From: Solicoccozyma terricola
Taxonomy: Eukaryota; Basidiomycota; Tremellomycetes; Filobasidiales; Piskurozymaceae
Length of the DNA: 64,000 nt
Direction of reading: 5' to 3'
Assembly: GCA_001600875.1 (NCBI GenBank)
Contig: BCLD01000010.1
Span: 575,853 to 639,852 of the forward strand
Position 1 is the stretch's first letter, and each line of letters opens with the position of its first letter. Of the stretch, positions 11,824 to 23,013 are shown piece by piece. The notes under the pieces are model-generated. The model saw only the letters and a list, made by a program, of their open reading frames with translations, had not been told where the DNA came from and ran no database searches. Position numbers and translations under genes: made by a program.

Positions 11824-14457
11824 TCAAAGCCTCTGCAACCCAAAGTCCATCTCCTCCTGCTGTCTAAGTGCTTGCTGATAATCCACCATTCCTTCCGTTC
11901 CTTGTTCAACCACACCTGGCTGTTTACCACCCAACAACCCGCCGAAGAGCTCCCCCATGTCACCAAAGTCAATCTCCTGTAATGGTAATTCTTCTTCTGT
12001 CTCAAGGAATGGCAGAAGATCTTCGGTGGGCATATCGGCCTGTCCAGCCGCATGTATAGCATCCAGGGTGGGTACGAGGTCCTGACGCTCCCAATTCGAC
12101 ACGATAATGTCGCTTGGTCTCATTACCCGGGGGTAATCTTCTGTGAAATTGTCGGTCGGTTCGTGAGGGGTGACGTCGTCTTGCCCTCGGGAGGGTATGT
12201 GTGTTTGACCAGTACCTGGGGAAAGGACCTGCTGCAGGACTGGGAATCTTCCGTCCATCAACGGCAATGCGTGAGGTTGCCCGTCCCATCGCATCTCCTG
12301 AAGAGCAGGAGTAACGTACGGTTGCATCTCAGACTGTCTGATGCTTGGATCTAGCTCGAAGCGTTGTTGCCCTGGAGCACGCGATAGTTGAGGAGGCTGA
12401 CGAGCCTCATGTGGAGCCCGGTCAAATATCACCTGGTCCAGTGGCAAATGGACAACTTCTCCATAGCTTTGTTGCTGGCCTCGCATGGGATGTAACTCTT
12501 GCTCGTACACTATACCGTACTCCCGGGAATAAGGATCTGCCGTGCCAACTATTCCATTGTTCGGAAACGAGTTCCTGGGATTATACGGATCATGGCTGTC
12601 GTACGGTCGTTGAGGACCAAACCTATCCCCGCCAGAATAATCCAGCCCGTTCTGGTAGTGATGACGTTCCATGTCGTGCTGCATCTGTCGCTGGCGCATG
12701 AAGTGAACGCGGTCTTGTTCATTCCTCAGGGATTGCTGGTGTTGATTGGCTGCAAGGACGGTGTTCTCGATCCAATTCTCTCGGAGAGCTTGAGCTCGCG
12801 CTTGGGACCGGGCTGCACGCATTGCCCCCTTTGAAAGCTCGCCTGGTGTATCCTTGCGGCTACCAAAACCCGAGATAATCAGTTGATGGACATCAGATCA
12901 GAGCTTATACAATATGACTCACCGTCGACCTCTCTTTGCCGGAAGTGGAGGCTCCACTCCGCCTTTGTTGGCGATGACTTTGACGATTTCACTCTCAAGT
13001 TTCTTCCCGACTTTTCCTTCCATCAAAAGCGAAGCAACTGCGTCACACTTCTCTTCCTCGTGTGGATCCTTTCGCACTCGGCGCTAGGGGACGAGAAACT
13101 GGTTCAGTTGCCACTTCACGCTCTGCGGCTCCGTCGTAGCTCACTCGAATGATGTCAGTCCGCCTGTAGGCTGGCTGATAACGGTAGTGCGGATACCTGG
13201 AGAATTCTAATAGGTCAGAGAGGTCGGGATTGCCTGATGAGCATAGCACTGACTTTCTCGCATGCTCCTCCTTCTCCGTGCGAGCAGCTTCCACAAACTC
13301 GGCCTTGACCTCAGGGGGTGCCTGGTGGTGTTTGGGTGGCGAATACATGAGCTTCAGGAATCGCAAATGAGTACTTCTCTGACGCGCACCTCGGCCCACA
13401 TCTTGCTCGCCTACCCGGATAGTCCCATTCAGCATGCAGAACGAGGGTGTTCGATCGTTTGCAGCGTACTCACGATGACAGACACGTTCTGATGCTTGAC
13501 CTCGACCGATGTCGGAATCAAGTTGTTGTCCTAACAGCAGTTTGACAAATCAATATGTTGACGCCACTCAGGAACAGCCAGCATACCGGCAACCAACTCA
13601 CAGTGATGTGCTTGCGGAACAAGATGAATCTGGAAGTGGAGCAATATCATCAGTACAATACATCCATTCTACACAAGTCGGTTATCAACTCACGCATTTC
13701 TAGGACGAGGAATGTGATCTACCGGTTGCTTGCGAGCGTGACTCTTCTTCGGTTTCGCGATCTCTCGCGCTGGACTGCCATTGACAGACCCTTCCGCTTG
13801 AATGGGTGGACCCTGAGTGGATGGGGATCCAGGTGGGCTTTGACCAAGATAGAGAAGGGCTCCATCGTAATAAGGATCCTTCGTCCCCATCGGAGCATTG
13901 TCGCGGGACGCGTGAGAGAAGTCTGGCTGGAGCTGCGCGTCTTGGTACGGGTTCTGATCGTAGGACTGATTGAGGAGTTGCGGTTCCCAATTGCGAGTGG
14001 TTGCACCAGCTGCCGCCTTTGCAAGACCACCAACTCCGACGGGCATGCCGTTGATCGAAACATTACGTTGTCCAGCACTGGTGAGGTGAATGGCGATTGC
14101 GGCACTATCGGAGTCATTGTCCTGGTAATCATTGCCTGTGCCATTGTAGATGGAGCTCAAGGCTTCAATGGACTTCTTACGTGGCGAGGTGCGGTTGATC
14201 ACTAAGGAAGGGATGGGGCATGTTAGCAGTGTATCAGTGGTTTTCGCAAGGATAATGCACCGACCTTGAGCGTCGTCCTTGAATTGAATTTCCTTGGTTT
14301 GGGGAAGAGGCACTCGGACGGTAGCAGAGGAATCCATTGTCGAAGCATCCATTGTTGAAAGACGCTGAAAGGATTGCTGAGGGAAGAGGTAAGCGGAGCC
14401 GGTGTGGCCGTTTGGCGAGAATAAGGGGGCTAGTTCACTTGAATCTCCTCGAATCAC
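11824..14457 (-). CDS. HMG-box (MATA_HMG type) transcription factor
   Basis: DNA-binding regulator, presumably nuclear. The HMG box is split over several exons: PRPRNAFILFRKHITDNNLI with PTSVEVKHQNVSVIV, then ASKMWAE, then PPEVKAEFVEAARTEKEEHA and RKYPHYRYQPAYRRTD (13730-13150). This is the full three-helix pattern including the helix-2 Trp and the basic KYPHYRYQP end. N-terminal to it is about 230 residues of Ser/Pro/Gln-rich sequence; C-terminal is a long Gln/Pro-rich tail with an acidic end (EDLLPFLETEEELPLQEIDF), likely an activation domain, stop at 11824. The start is unsettled: the open frame begins at 14457 just inside an acceptor, an in-frame ATG with good context lies at 14352, and a further exon could lie upstream. 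The architecture resembles basidiomycete pheromone-response HMG factors (Prf1/Mat2 class), but that assignment is only a possibility. Confidence 0.82.
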
Positions 14458-15153
14458 TGTTCGAAGAGTTTAGTGCTCAAGTTGGGCGAGCGATAATCAA
14501 GTAGGATACCGGATGGCTTTGTTGGACAAGTAGTATTTGCTGCACGTCTCTATCATGAATGCCCTCCAATCCACCTCTGTATAAAGCGAAAGCGGTAGAT
14601 GGCAACAGATCCAAGTCATTGAGACGGACAAAGGAAAGGTAGTAATCCAGGAGCTTCAAAGGGGGAGGTTGTGTTTGCGGCAAGGGGCAAGGGGTATGGG
14701 GATATGAAGGGGTGGATTCTTATTAGATAGCTACATGGCCGAGTTGACTTTGAAAGGCTTCAAGCTTTGAGGCACGTCTTTGAGGGAACCTACCAGACAT
14801 GTTATGTCCGTACAATACAAAGGATTTGTGAAGATTCCTGCACTTGTGTAGAGGCTATCGGGTGATGAGACCATGTATGTGCCAGTGGGGGTGTGTGTGT
14901 GTCGCCACCGACCCATTCCACCGTGAGAATACGCGATTTGCAGGAATTGACCTCTTCAGCTCACCTCGTTGAATGTAGCAAGCAGCCCACTCATCCATCA
15001 TTCCCATCCACCTCAAGTGTCAGTCGCCCATCTGTACCCAGCTGCCACTACTACAGTTCCAGAGCAGACCCAAAAGCCAATCGCGCAGTCATTCGTTGGC
15101 CGTTGTCCATTCGTAGCCAAGGGCCCTGACACAATTCCTTGCAATTCCTCAAG
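14458..15153. promoter_or_regulatory. Divergent region between HMG factor and CstF-64
   Basis: Upstream DNA of both neighbours. A minus-strand open frame at 14477-14683 (starts MPQTQPPPLKLLDYYLSFVR) looks protein-like and could be an upstream exon of the HMG gene, but its only obvious donor (phase 0 at about 14515) gives an immediate stop when joined to the 14457 acceptor, so I do not include it. A short TG run lies at about 14891-14901. Nothing else recognised. Confidence 0.4.
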
Positions 15154-16984
15154 ATGGCTCCTCCACCAGCCGCAGCTCTGGCTCAGTCCAAGACCGTCTT
15201 TGGTGAATATATTCCCATGACTATCTCGTTGCCCTGCCCGGCAATGAGTGAAATCCCTCGTGACGACGACCAAAACGTTGAAAAGCTGACCCTCACATCC
15301 ACTTTGTCCACATAACCTCGCTTCCTCCCAATTCAGTCGCCAATATCCCATAGTGAGGCAGCTTCCGACCGTCTCGCGTATGCCAATCCACCAACTGAAG
15401 CCAATGTTTCCTTCCTACCTCTCAGCGATGTCACAGAGGAACAACTAGCGACAATCTTCAGTGAAGTTGGACCCGTAGCAGGATTCGAGTGAGCTCAGTA
15501 AAACCCATCCTCGGAAGAAAAGGTCTGAAGCTGACAATGTGCCCATATGCGGGACAGCCTCAAATTCGATCCCAACACCGGGAGAGCAAAGGGATTTGGA
15601 TTCTGTCATTACTATGGTGCGGCACTTCCACGATACAAATGCGGGCTGGACGACTTAATCTGACCTGATCCTACAACGCAACTCCTCGCAGATCATGAAA
15701 CCGCTCTCTCTGCCGTTCGCAACCTTCGAGAAGTTCAGGTGTCAGGTCGAACCCTCCGTGTGGAGCTGTCAACGGATGAACCAGTCCCACGAAAACGAGC
15801 GGACGGTCGACCGTCAGATCGCCCACCTGGAGGTGGTGCTGGTGGTGTGCGCGGTACTCCATCTGGTCCACCACCTGGTACCGGTGGTCCTCCTGGTGCG
15901 GGAAGATACATGGACGATCGGGAACGTGGTCTACCACCACCGATGGCAAGCGGGATAAACCTTGGTGCACTACCACCTGGTCAGGATGTTCCTCATGGTG
16001 TCAAGGCGACGGATCAGATTTCCAAAACTTTGGCTAGTATACCCCCAGCGAAGTTGGAAGAAGTCTTGATGCAGATGAAGGTGAGGAGGATTAATTAAAC
16101 GAGTTGATGTGGTGGAAACCTGATTTATAGGAATGATGGCAGACTCTCGTTCAAACATCACCAGATCAAGCGCGGACGGTTCTAGGCGCTCATCCTCAGC
16201 TAGCGTATGCTCTCTTCCAAGCGATGTTACTCATGAATGTCGTCGAACCATCGGTCCTCGGCGTGAGTGTCATCCGAAACTCATCCGTGTTCAACTTGCT
16301 CAGACAACTGACTGGCTGAGTTTGAATTTAATTAGCGTATCCAACCCCTTCCAAACCCATCTGCTCCAAATCCAGCTTCATACCCACCACCATCAGCTTA
16401 CCCGCCTGCTCCTCAATATAACGGCGGTCCTTCCTACCCACCACCACCCTCCGCACCCGGTTACGGTACACCTCCAACCCGATCATACCCACCAGCATCA
16501 ACCGCTTCGTACCCATCTTATGGCGCTCCGGCACCGCCACCACCACCACCGCCACCTCCTCAACAACAACAACAACATTATCCACCTCCAAGACTCGCGT
16601 ATCCACCTCCGCAGTCAGGGTATGGAGCGCCAAATCCATTACCGGGCTATGCGACTCCACCCCAGCCGCAGCAATCGAGTGGACAGCCGAATATGGCGGC
16701 TTTGGCGCAGGTTTCAGAGGATCAAAGGGTGAGAGCGGCTTGCCATACTGAAGATCGTCGTTGGGATTTTGAGCTTTTGAGGCTGATATTTCCGGGGGGG
16801 CGAACCTTTGATTTTCAGGCAATGTTGATGCAAGTGTTGTCTCTAACTAACGATCAAGTGAATGCGCTACCAGCAGATCAGAGAGCGAGTGTCGTGCAGT
16901 TGGTGAGTCCAGCACTCAAGTCATTCCATTCCTTCACATCTGATGTTTTGTGCTTTTTAGCGTACACAATTTTCATTGCCATGA
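15154..16984 (+). CDS. Cleavage stimulation factor 64 kDa subunit (CstF-64/Rna15-like)
   Basis: RNA-binding subunit of the mRNA 3'-end processing complex; binds the U/GU-rich element near the poly(A) site. ATG at 15154 begins MAPPPAAALAQSKTVFVANIP, where VFVANIPY is the RRM RNP2 motif reassembled over two introns. RNP1 is GRAKGFGFCHYYD near 15580, and the RRM ends with VSGRTLRVELSTD. The hinge domain follows (DQISKTLASIPPAKLEEVL, TSPDQARTVLGAHPQLAYAL, FQAMLLMNVVEPSVLGRI), then a Pro/Tyr/Gln-rich low-complexity stretch, and the small C-terminal Pcf11-binding-type domain (MQVLSLTNDQVNALPADQRA, SVVQLRTQFSLP) with stop at 16982-16984. The domain order RRM-hinge-linker-CTD is complete. Good confidence in the family. 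Confidence 0.93.
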
Positions 16985-17238
16985 GAGGGCTGTTATGTGT
17001 TTTGTCGGAAGTAGAAGAGACGGACGGACATGGGGTATCCCAGTGGAGACCTTGTAATCTATTGATCATGACTTGAAACCATGTATCAACTCGAGATATG
17101 GATGGAAGCATTCTTTTGCGACCGCGATGACGAATGCGTTGTGGACGGACAAAGGGTTGAAAATCAAACAACACCCGGTCGCAAGACTTGGTCTCCATAC
17201 GATCACATCGAGCAGCGTCATCTTCCTAGCAGACATTC

Positions 17239-19580
17239 ATGGAGGACAGAACATCATCCACTCCAGCAGGTCCTGCCATCCCGCCCGTCCCTTCCATCGA
17301 TGACAGTGCCGTAGCTTCAACAAGCTCCCACGATGCAGACCCCTTTACGAGTGGCAAAGTAGGCCATGCAGCTTTACCAACTGGCGATGCGGCAACCATG
17401 GAAGATGAGGTATGCCAAGCTTCCATAAGCAGATCTGATGTGTATCTCTCTGACTCTACTACCACCGCACCCACCTCTTACTCTACCCGCAGTACGAGGA
17501 ATCATGCTGGATATGCATGGAACCAGCACCAGCAGATCCATCCACTTCTTCAGACTGGGTTCAACCATGGTATGTCCTCCTAAAGATGAATCGCCCCTAT
17601 ATCCTTGAGGATAGATACCCACAACTCGACCCTCACCGCCGTCTCCCCGCCGTCCCCCCGCCGTCCCCCCGCCGTCTCCTACAGTAAATGCTCTCTAGTC
17701 GCACATCAACAATGTCTCCTCGTCTGGGTGAACGCACGTCAACCTCTAGACCGCGAACCCATGAAATGTCCTCAATGTCAAACGGTTTACAAGTATACCC
17801 TGGTATGTAGTATAGCGCAACAACGTTTCGCGCGGTGTCTAGAGTTGCAGAGGCTGATTGGGTGCGCGTTTTGGGATGATTAGCCAGAGGGACCATCAAG
17901 TCATTTTGCTCATCTTTTGGAGCATTTAGACGACATAATCGGCGTTCCGCGTATGTGTCGTGAAACACTTTTTGAGATCTCATTCGCGAACGTAGACGAG
18001 GGTCTGACCAGCTCTTCCCACAACAGCATTGATAATCGCACTCCACGCCATCCCAACAGCGATTGGCTATTCCTCGCTTCGTCTTTTCCTCGGCGCAGAC
18101 GGTACGAGGATTCTTCTTGGCGGTAAAGGAATTCGGAGTTGGCATTTGGGAGCATTTCTCGTTTTACCTGTTTTGGTGGGTAAAGTTGGTGGTGGTGATT
18201 TGGGGAGTGTTGGGGACGGGTGAGGTTGGAGCTGATGGGTGAGATTTGGTTATGCATTACAGCCCTTTGGATTGTGGTTCTACGAATTAAAGTCACTCGT
18301 ACGTTGTCCGTGTTCACCGCGTCTCCCTCTGTATTACCTGCCTACCGACCTTCCGTTTCCGGCTCCCTCCCTCTTCCTCTTCCCCATACAACAGAACCGT
18401 AGATCACATCTCCTCCGTCGATCCAACATCCCATACCTTGTCTTCCCGTGGTTACCACTCGCCCTCGCCGGTCGATATATGAATGGTCCTCGAGCGGGGT
18501 TATTGAAAGTTGATGGGAAATGGCCACCTGGTCCGGTGGTGACGTTGGCGGGATTACAGTTGTTGAATATCATATACCGTGAGTTCCGCGTGTTCCAAAA
18601 AAGGGTTTTTGTTGTGAATATTTATTGATTTTTCATACCTATAACAAATGGTTCTTATCTCACCCCCTCCTCCTCCTCCTCCCCGACCCAGCACTCATTC
18701 GAAAACGAATCAACACTTTAATATTCTCCACCCCACTCTCATCGACTCTCCCATTCCCCGGCGGCGGCGGCGGCGGCACCACCGCCAACGATCCCAACGC
18801 ATTCGCATTCCCATTCGCTGGCGACAACGACGCCGACGTCGATGATGTCGATGCAATGAATCGAAACTTACCCGCTCGTTCAATCCTTTGGAAACTTGCA
18901 AAACCACTAATGAATGGAATTTTAAACCCTATCGTTGGATGGGGTGTTGGAGTTGGATTACGTTTATATTTTAGTCGTGGTGGTGGCGGTGGTTCTTCAT
19001 GGGGTAAGAGGTTGTTGGGTGTTGGTGGTGTCGGCGGATCGGAATTGAGAGGTGGCGGAGGTGGTGGTGGATGGTGGTTGAGATCGTCGAGGGGTGATAC
19101 ATGGAGAGGTAGAGTAAGACCTGATTGGTGGTATTGTGCAGTCGGTGGTTGTTTAATTGCTGTTATACGAGAGTGAGTTGAGGGTTAACTCGGGTGTTGG
19201 GTTTTACTAGCTAAAAACGGTCTTCCTCCTCCCTCCGCCCTCCTCCTCCCTCCTTCCACTTAATCATCAGTTCATGTCGATTAACAGCTCGATATATCCG
19301 AGTCCGACAAATGAGATCTCGAACTGTAACGAATTATTCGGAATCACAGATTAAAAATGATAAAGAGACGATGGATATGATGTTGAGAGCTATTCAAGAA
19401 TTGAATGATGAGGAATTGAGGTTACTTGCGCAGAATGTGAGAGAAGTGGAGGCAGCGGAGGCAGCAGCGGCAGCGGCAGAGGAGGAGGGGGAGGGTGAGG
19501 AGGGGGATGAGGAGGAAGGTGGTGAGGACGACGACGATGAAGGAGAGATTGTAGTTGTGCAAGTGCCTGCATTACCTTGA
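17239..19580 (+). CDS. RING-CH (MARCH-type) membrane E3 ubiquitin ligase
   Basis: Predicted membrane-bound ubiquitin ligase. ATG at 17239; the RING-CH domain is joined across introns as ESCWICMEPAPADPS, SSDWVQPCKCSLVAHQQCLL and KCPQCQTVYKYTL (17490-17800), giving the C4HC3 spacing with a Trp after the His/Cys pair. After it are several hydrophobic stretches that look like membrane segments (TALIIALHAIPTAIGYSSLR near 18030; LRFGYALQPFGLWFYELK near 18245; PYLVFPWLPLALAGRYM near 18440; ILNPIVGWGVGVGLRLYF near 18920). Gly-rich loops follow, then a cytosolic coiled, highly acidic tail (EAAEAAAAAAEEEGEGEEGD) ending at 19580. RING plus several TM helices resembles MARCH5-like proteins, so organelle-membrane targeting is possible but not shown. 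Exon borders in the middle are approximate. Confidence 0.8.
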
Positions 19581-19684
19581 GTGTGTATATGATCTATGTA
19601 CTACTACGGGCTACGAATGGCCGAACGCGCTCCCCCGCTGTCCACCGCTGTATGACGTGTATTCACTGACTACCTCCACTCCCC

Positions 19685-20524
19685 NNNNNNNNNNNNNNNN
19701 NNNNNNNNNNNNNNNNNNNNNNNNNNNNNNNNNNNNNNNNNNNNNNNNNNNNNNNNNNNNNNNNNNNNNNNNNNNNNNNNNNNNNNNNNNNNNNNNNNNN
19801 NNNNNNNNNNNNNNNNNNNNNNNNNNNNNNNNNNNNNNNNNNNNNNNNNNNNNNNNNNNNNNNNNNNNNNNNNNNNNNNNNNNNNNNNNNNNNNNNNNNN
19901 NNNNNNNNNNNNNNNNNNNNNNNNNNNNNNNNNNNNNNNNNNNNNNNNNNNNNNNNNNNNNNNNNNNNNNNNNNNNNNNNNNNNNNNNNNNNNNNNNNNN
20001 NNNNNNNNNNNNNNNNNNNNNNNNNNNNNNNNNNNNNNNNNNNNNNNNNNNNNNNNNNNNNNNNNNNNNNNNNNNNNNNNNNNNNNNNNNNNNNNNNNNN
20101 NNNNNNNNNNNNNNNNNNNNNNNNNNNNNNNNNNNNNNNNNNNNNNNNNNNNNNNNNNNNNNNNNNNNNNNNNNNNNNNNNNNNNNNNNNNNNNNNNNNN
20201 NNNNNNNNNNNNNNNNNNNNNNNNNNNNNNNNNNNNNNNNNNNNNNNNNNNNNNNNNNNNNNNNNNNNNNNNNNNNNNNNNNNNNNNNNNNNNNNNNNNN
20301 NNNNNNNNNNNNNNNNNNNNNNNNNNNNNNNNNNNNNNNNNNNNNNNNNNNNNNNNNNNNNNNNNNNNNNNNNNNNNNNNNNNNNNNNNNNNNNNNNNNN
20401 NNNNNNNNNNNNNNNNNNNNNNNNNNNNNNNNNNNNNNNNNNNNNNNNNNNNNNNNNNNNNNNNNNNNNNNNNNNNNNNNNNNNNNNNNNNNNNNNNNNN
20501 NNNNNNNNNNNNNNNNNNNNNNNN
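19685..20524. other. Assembly gap (840 N)
   Basis: Run of N. It begins after TCCACTCCCC and ends about 90 bp before the G79 tract, so the missing part is probably difficult low-complexity sequence. Confidence 0.99.
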
Positions 20525-20616
20525 TGGTTGGCCTGGCAGGTTGGGTAGTTGAACTGCTATGGCGACCTAATGGGTCCGGGTCATCCGGATGCCTTTTTCG
20601 GCGGAGCGGAGTGTGG

Positions 20617-20617
<1 letters not shown>

Positions 20618-20696
<79 letters not shown>
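20618..20696 (+). repeat. Poly-G homopolymer, 79 nt
   Basis: Uninterrupted G run read directly from the sequence, by far the longest homopolymer in the window. Its true length is uncertain because such tracts are poorly sequenced. It is intergenic, between the RING-CH ligase and the carrier. Confidence 0.9.
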
Positions 20697-20697
<1 letters not shown>

Positions 20698-21335
20698 GTT
20701 CTCCCTCGCTGTATGCGGTGGAATGGGCTGTTGGGCTGTAGAATGACTTGACGGACGGAGCGGATATCCCCTCCGCCCCTCCCGCCCCTCCGCCCCCGCG
20801 CCGCTCCCCAACGGTTAGTCACCCTTGATCAAGCTGTGACTTCCTGAACTCCCCGCTCCCCTGGCTCGTATCGCCATCCATTTCCGACCGATGTACGTTT
20901 CACAGACGTACCGTCGTTGGGATTCCCTTCCCATTACACTCGTTCCCCGGAAACGTGGTCTCCGTCGTCGGGTCCGTAGTGTTTGTCGGTAGGCAGGGAT
21001 GACAGATATAGAGAAGGGAGGGGTGGGGGAGGGAAGCGGTTGATTTCTTCTTCTTCTGTCGAAACCATCAGACGGAATTCTTTGGCTATATCACACTCTT
21101 GAATCCTCCATTCACCACCACCCCGTATTGAATACGAACACTCAAACACCACATTCTCACTGACATCTCCGCTTCGTCTCTCTCTCGATCAAAATCTACC
21201 TTCTTTTGGTCCCTTATCAGAACCGGTACATTTCCCCACTTCGGTTGTCAACTACCCCAACCCGCAACCCACCCCCCAATTCCCCACCCGTCCCTCCCTT
21301 CCCCCCCACCCACCCACCCACCCCACCCACCACAT

Positions 21336-22698
21336 ATGTCAACTATCATCGGCCAAAGAGCTGCTGCAAGAGCAGACGCAAACAGAGCCGCAATGCAAGC
21401 TCGTACAGGAACAACAAACGCAGGTGGAAGTGGTAGCAAAGTAGATCAATTCTTACATGCTCCAGCTGTTAGGATCGCTTTACCTTTTGTTAATGGTGGA
21501 TTGAGTGGGATGGTGAGTTTGGAGGGCGTTTGTCGATGGGATGGGTTTTCTCTCCGCATGTTCAACTGATTTGACTGATTCTTCTCGTGATCCTACCCAC
21601 CACCCCCCCCCTTACCCCCCAACCCCCAGGTCGCCACCGCCGTCATCCAACCCATCGACATGATCAAAGTCCGTCTTCAACTCGCCGGTGCAGGTGGTCA
21701 AGCTGCCGGAGTCCCACGAGCTTCCGCAATCTCCATCGCAAGGGATATCGTTTCCTCTGGTCGTGTTCTCGATCTATACACCGGTTTATCAGCTGGTTTA
21801 TTAAGACAAGCGGTTTATACAACGGCTAGATTAGGGTTTTTTGATACGTTTATGGGTAATTTAACGATTAGAGCGAAAGAACAAGGAAGGTCTGTTGGGT
21901 TTGCGGAGAGAGCTATTGCGGGTTTGGGTGCAGGTGGTTTGGGTGAGTGGCGCGTAATGGAAAGGAATTGAGGCGGGGGAACTGTTTCTCGTTTACTGAT
22001 AATCCCCCACCCCCCCTCCCCCCACCCCCCACCCCCCCAGCTGCTCTTCTCGGAAACCCAGCCGATCTCGCTCTCATCCGTATGCAATCTGATGGTCTCA
22101 AACCAATTGCCGAACGCGCAAACTACCGATCCGTCATCCACGCTCTATCATCCATCACTAAATCCGAAGGTATCCTCTCCTTATGGAACGGTGCTACACC
22201 TACAGTAGTCCGCGCCATGGCTCTCAACTTTGGTCAACTCGCTTTCTTCTCTGAAGCAAAGAATCAACTCAAAGCTTTGGAAAAATCAGGTACAATCTCA
22301 CTCGGACAACAATCTCAAACTTTAGCTGCTTCTGCAGCAGCTGGTTTCTTTGCTTCATTCTTTTCACTTCCATTCGATTTCGTGAAAACGAGAATGCAAA
22401 GACAAGCAAAGACTGGATCAGGGAAACCGATCGGAATGTTGGGAATGTTTGCAAAAGTCGCAAGGGAAGAAGGAATGTTACGGTTTTACAGAGGTTTCGG
22501 GACCTACTATGTCAGGATCGCTCCTCACGCGTGAGTTTTCGAAGTTTTGGACGGTCTATCCCCCCGTCCGATCGAGCGTGGAACGAGACACAAAAGACCA
22601 AACACTGACTGTTCACGGTTCATCATCTCCCGCTCTTCCACACCCACAGCATGGTCACCCTCCTCGTTGCAGATTACCTCGGCTTCATCACCAAGTAA
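21336..22698 (+). CDS. Mitochondrial carrier, 2-oxoglutarate/malate (SLC25A11)-like
   Basis: Inner-membrane exchanger; the family swaps 2-oxoglutarate for malate or other dicarboxylates. ATG at 21336. Three SLC25 repeats are visible: FVNGGLSGMVATAVIQPIDM with IKVRLQLAG (PxDxxKxRLQ signature, 21490-21690); LAALLGNPADLALIRMQSDG with a second block LWNGATPTVVRAMALNFGQL (22040-22240); and FFASFFSLPFDFVKTRMQRQ with FYRGFGTYYVRIAPHAM (22350-22530). The NPADLALIRMQ variant in repeat 2 is characteristic of oxoglutarate and related carriers. The last short exon encodes MVTLLVADYLGFITK, stop at 22698. About 310 residues, normal for the family. Introns 1 and 2 end in long C-rich tracts directly before the acceptor (about 21603-21629 and 22005-22040). 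Confidence 0.92.
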
Positions 22699-23013
22699 AG
22701 AAGGAAACGACCTGTGGAAGTTTTCTTTCTTACGCGGGATGGGATGTTGTAGTACGCCGAGCCAGAAGTTGTTGCTTTTTTTTCCCTTTTTCTTTCTCTT
22801 TTTTTCTCTCTCTCTCTCAGTTGGATTTTTTTTCCTCTTTTGTTACCCATTTTTCTTTCACTACATGTTGTTATACAACCCTAGATCTTCAAAGAAGAAA
22901 CCGATGCCCGAAATCCCACAGAGAAAAAGAGAAAAAAAGAAACGCCTTTGAAAAAAATTGCCCCACGACCCTTTAAAACGCCCCCATCGCTCTCCATCGT
23001 TGCTTGACTCCGC
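22699..23013. other. Convergent intergenic region
   Basis: Lies between the 3' ends of the carrier (plus) and the Zn2Cys6 factor (minus). T-rich and CT-rich stretches at about 22775-22860 fit a 3' UTR. No exon recognised. Confidence 0.5.

Larger units (their letters stand above)
19581..21335. other. Intergenic region with assembly gap and giant G tract
   Basis: About 1.75 kb between two plus-strand genes. It contains the 840-base N gap (19685-20524) and an uninterrupted G run at 20618-20696, then GC-rich sequence and, from about 21240, a C-rich 5' leader directly upstream of the carrier ATG. No credible exon: the long open frames here run through N or through the homopolymer. Confidence 0.6.

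Noticed and set aside
15671..15976. Minus-strand open frame over the CstF-64 gene
   Set aside because: Antisense shadow of the RRM/hinge exon.
19555..20822. Open frames of about 400 codons on both strands
   Set aside because: They run through the 840-N gap and the poly-G tract; there is no real coding content.
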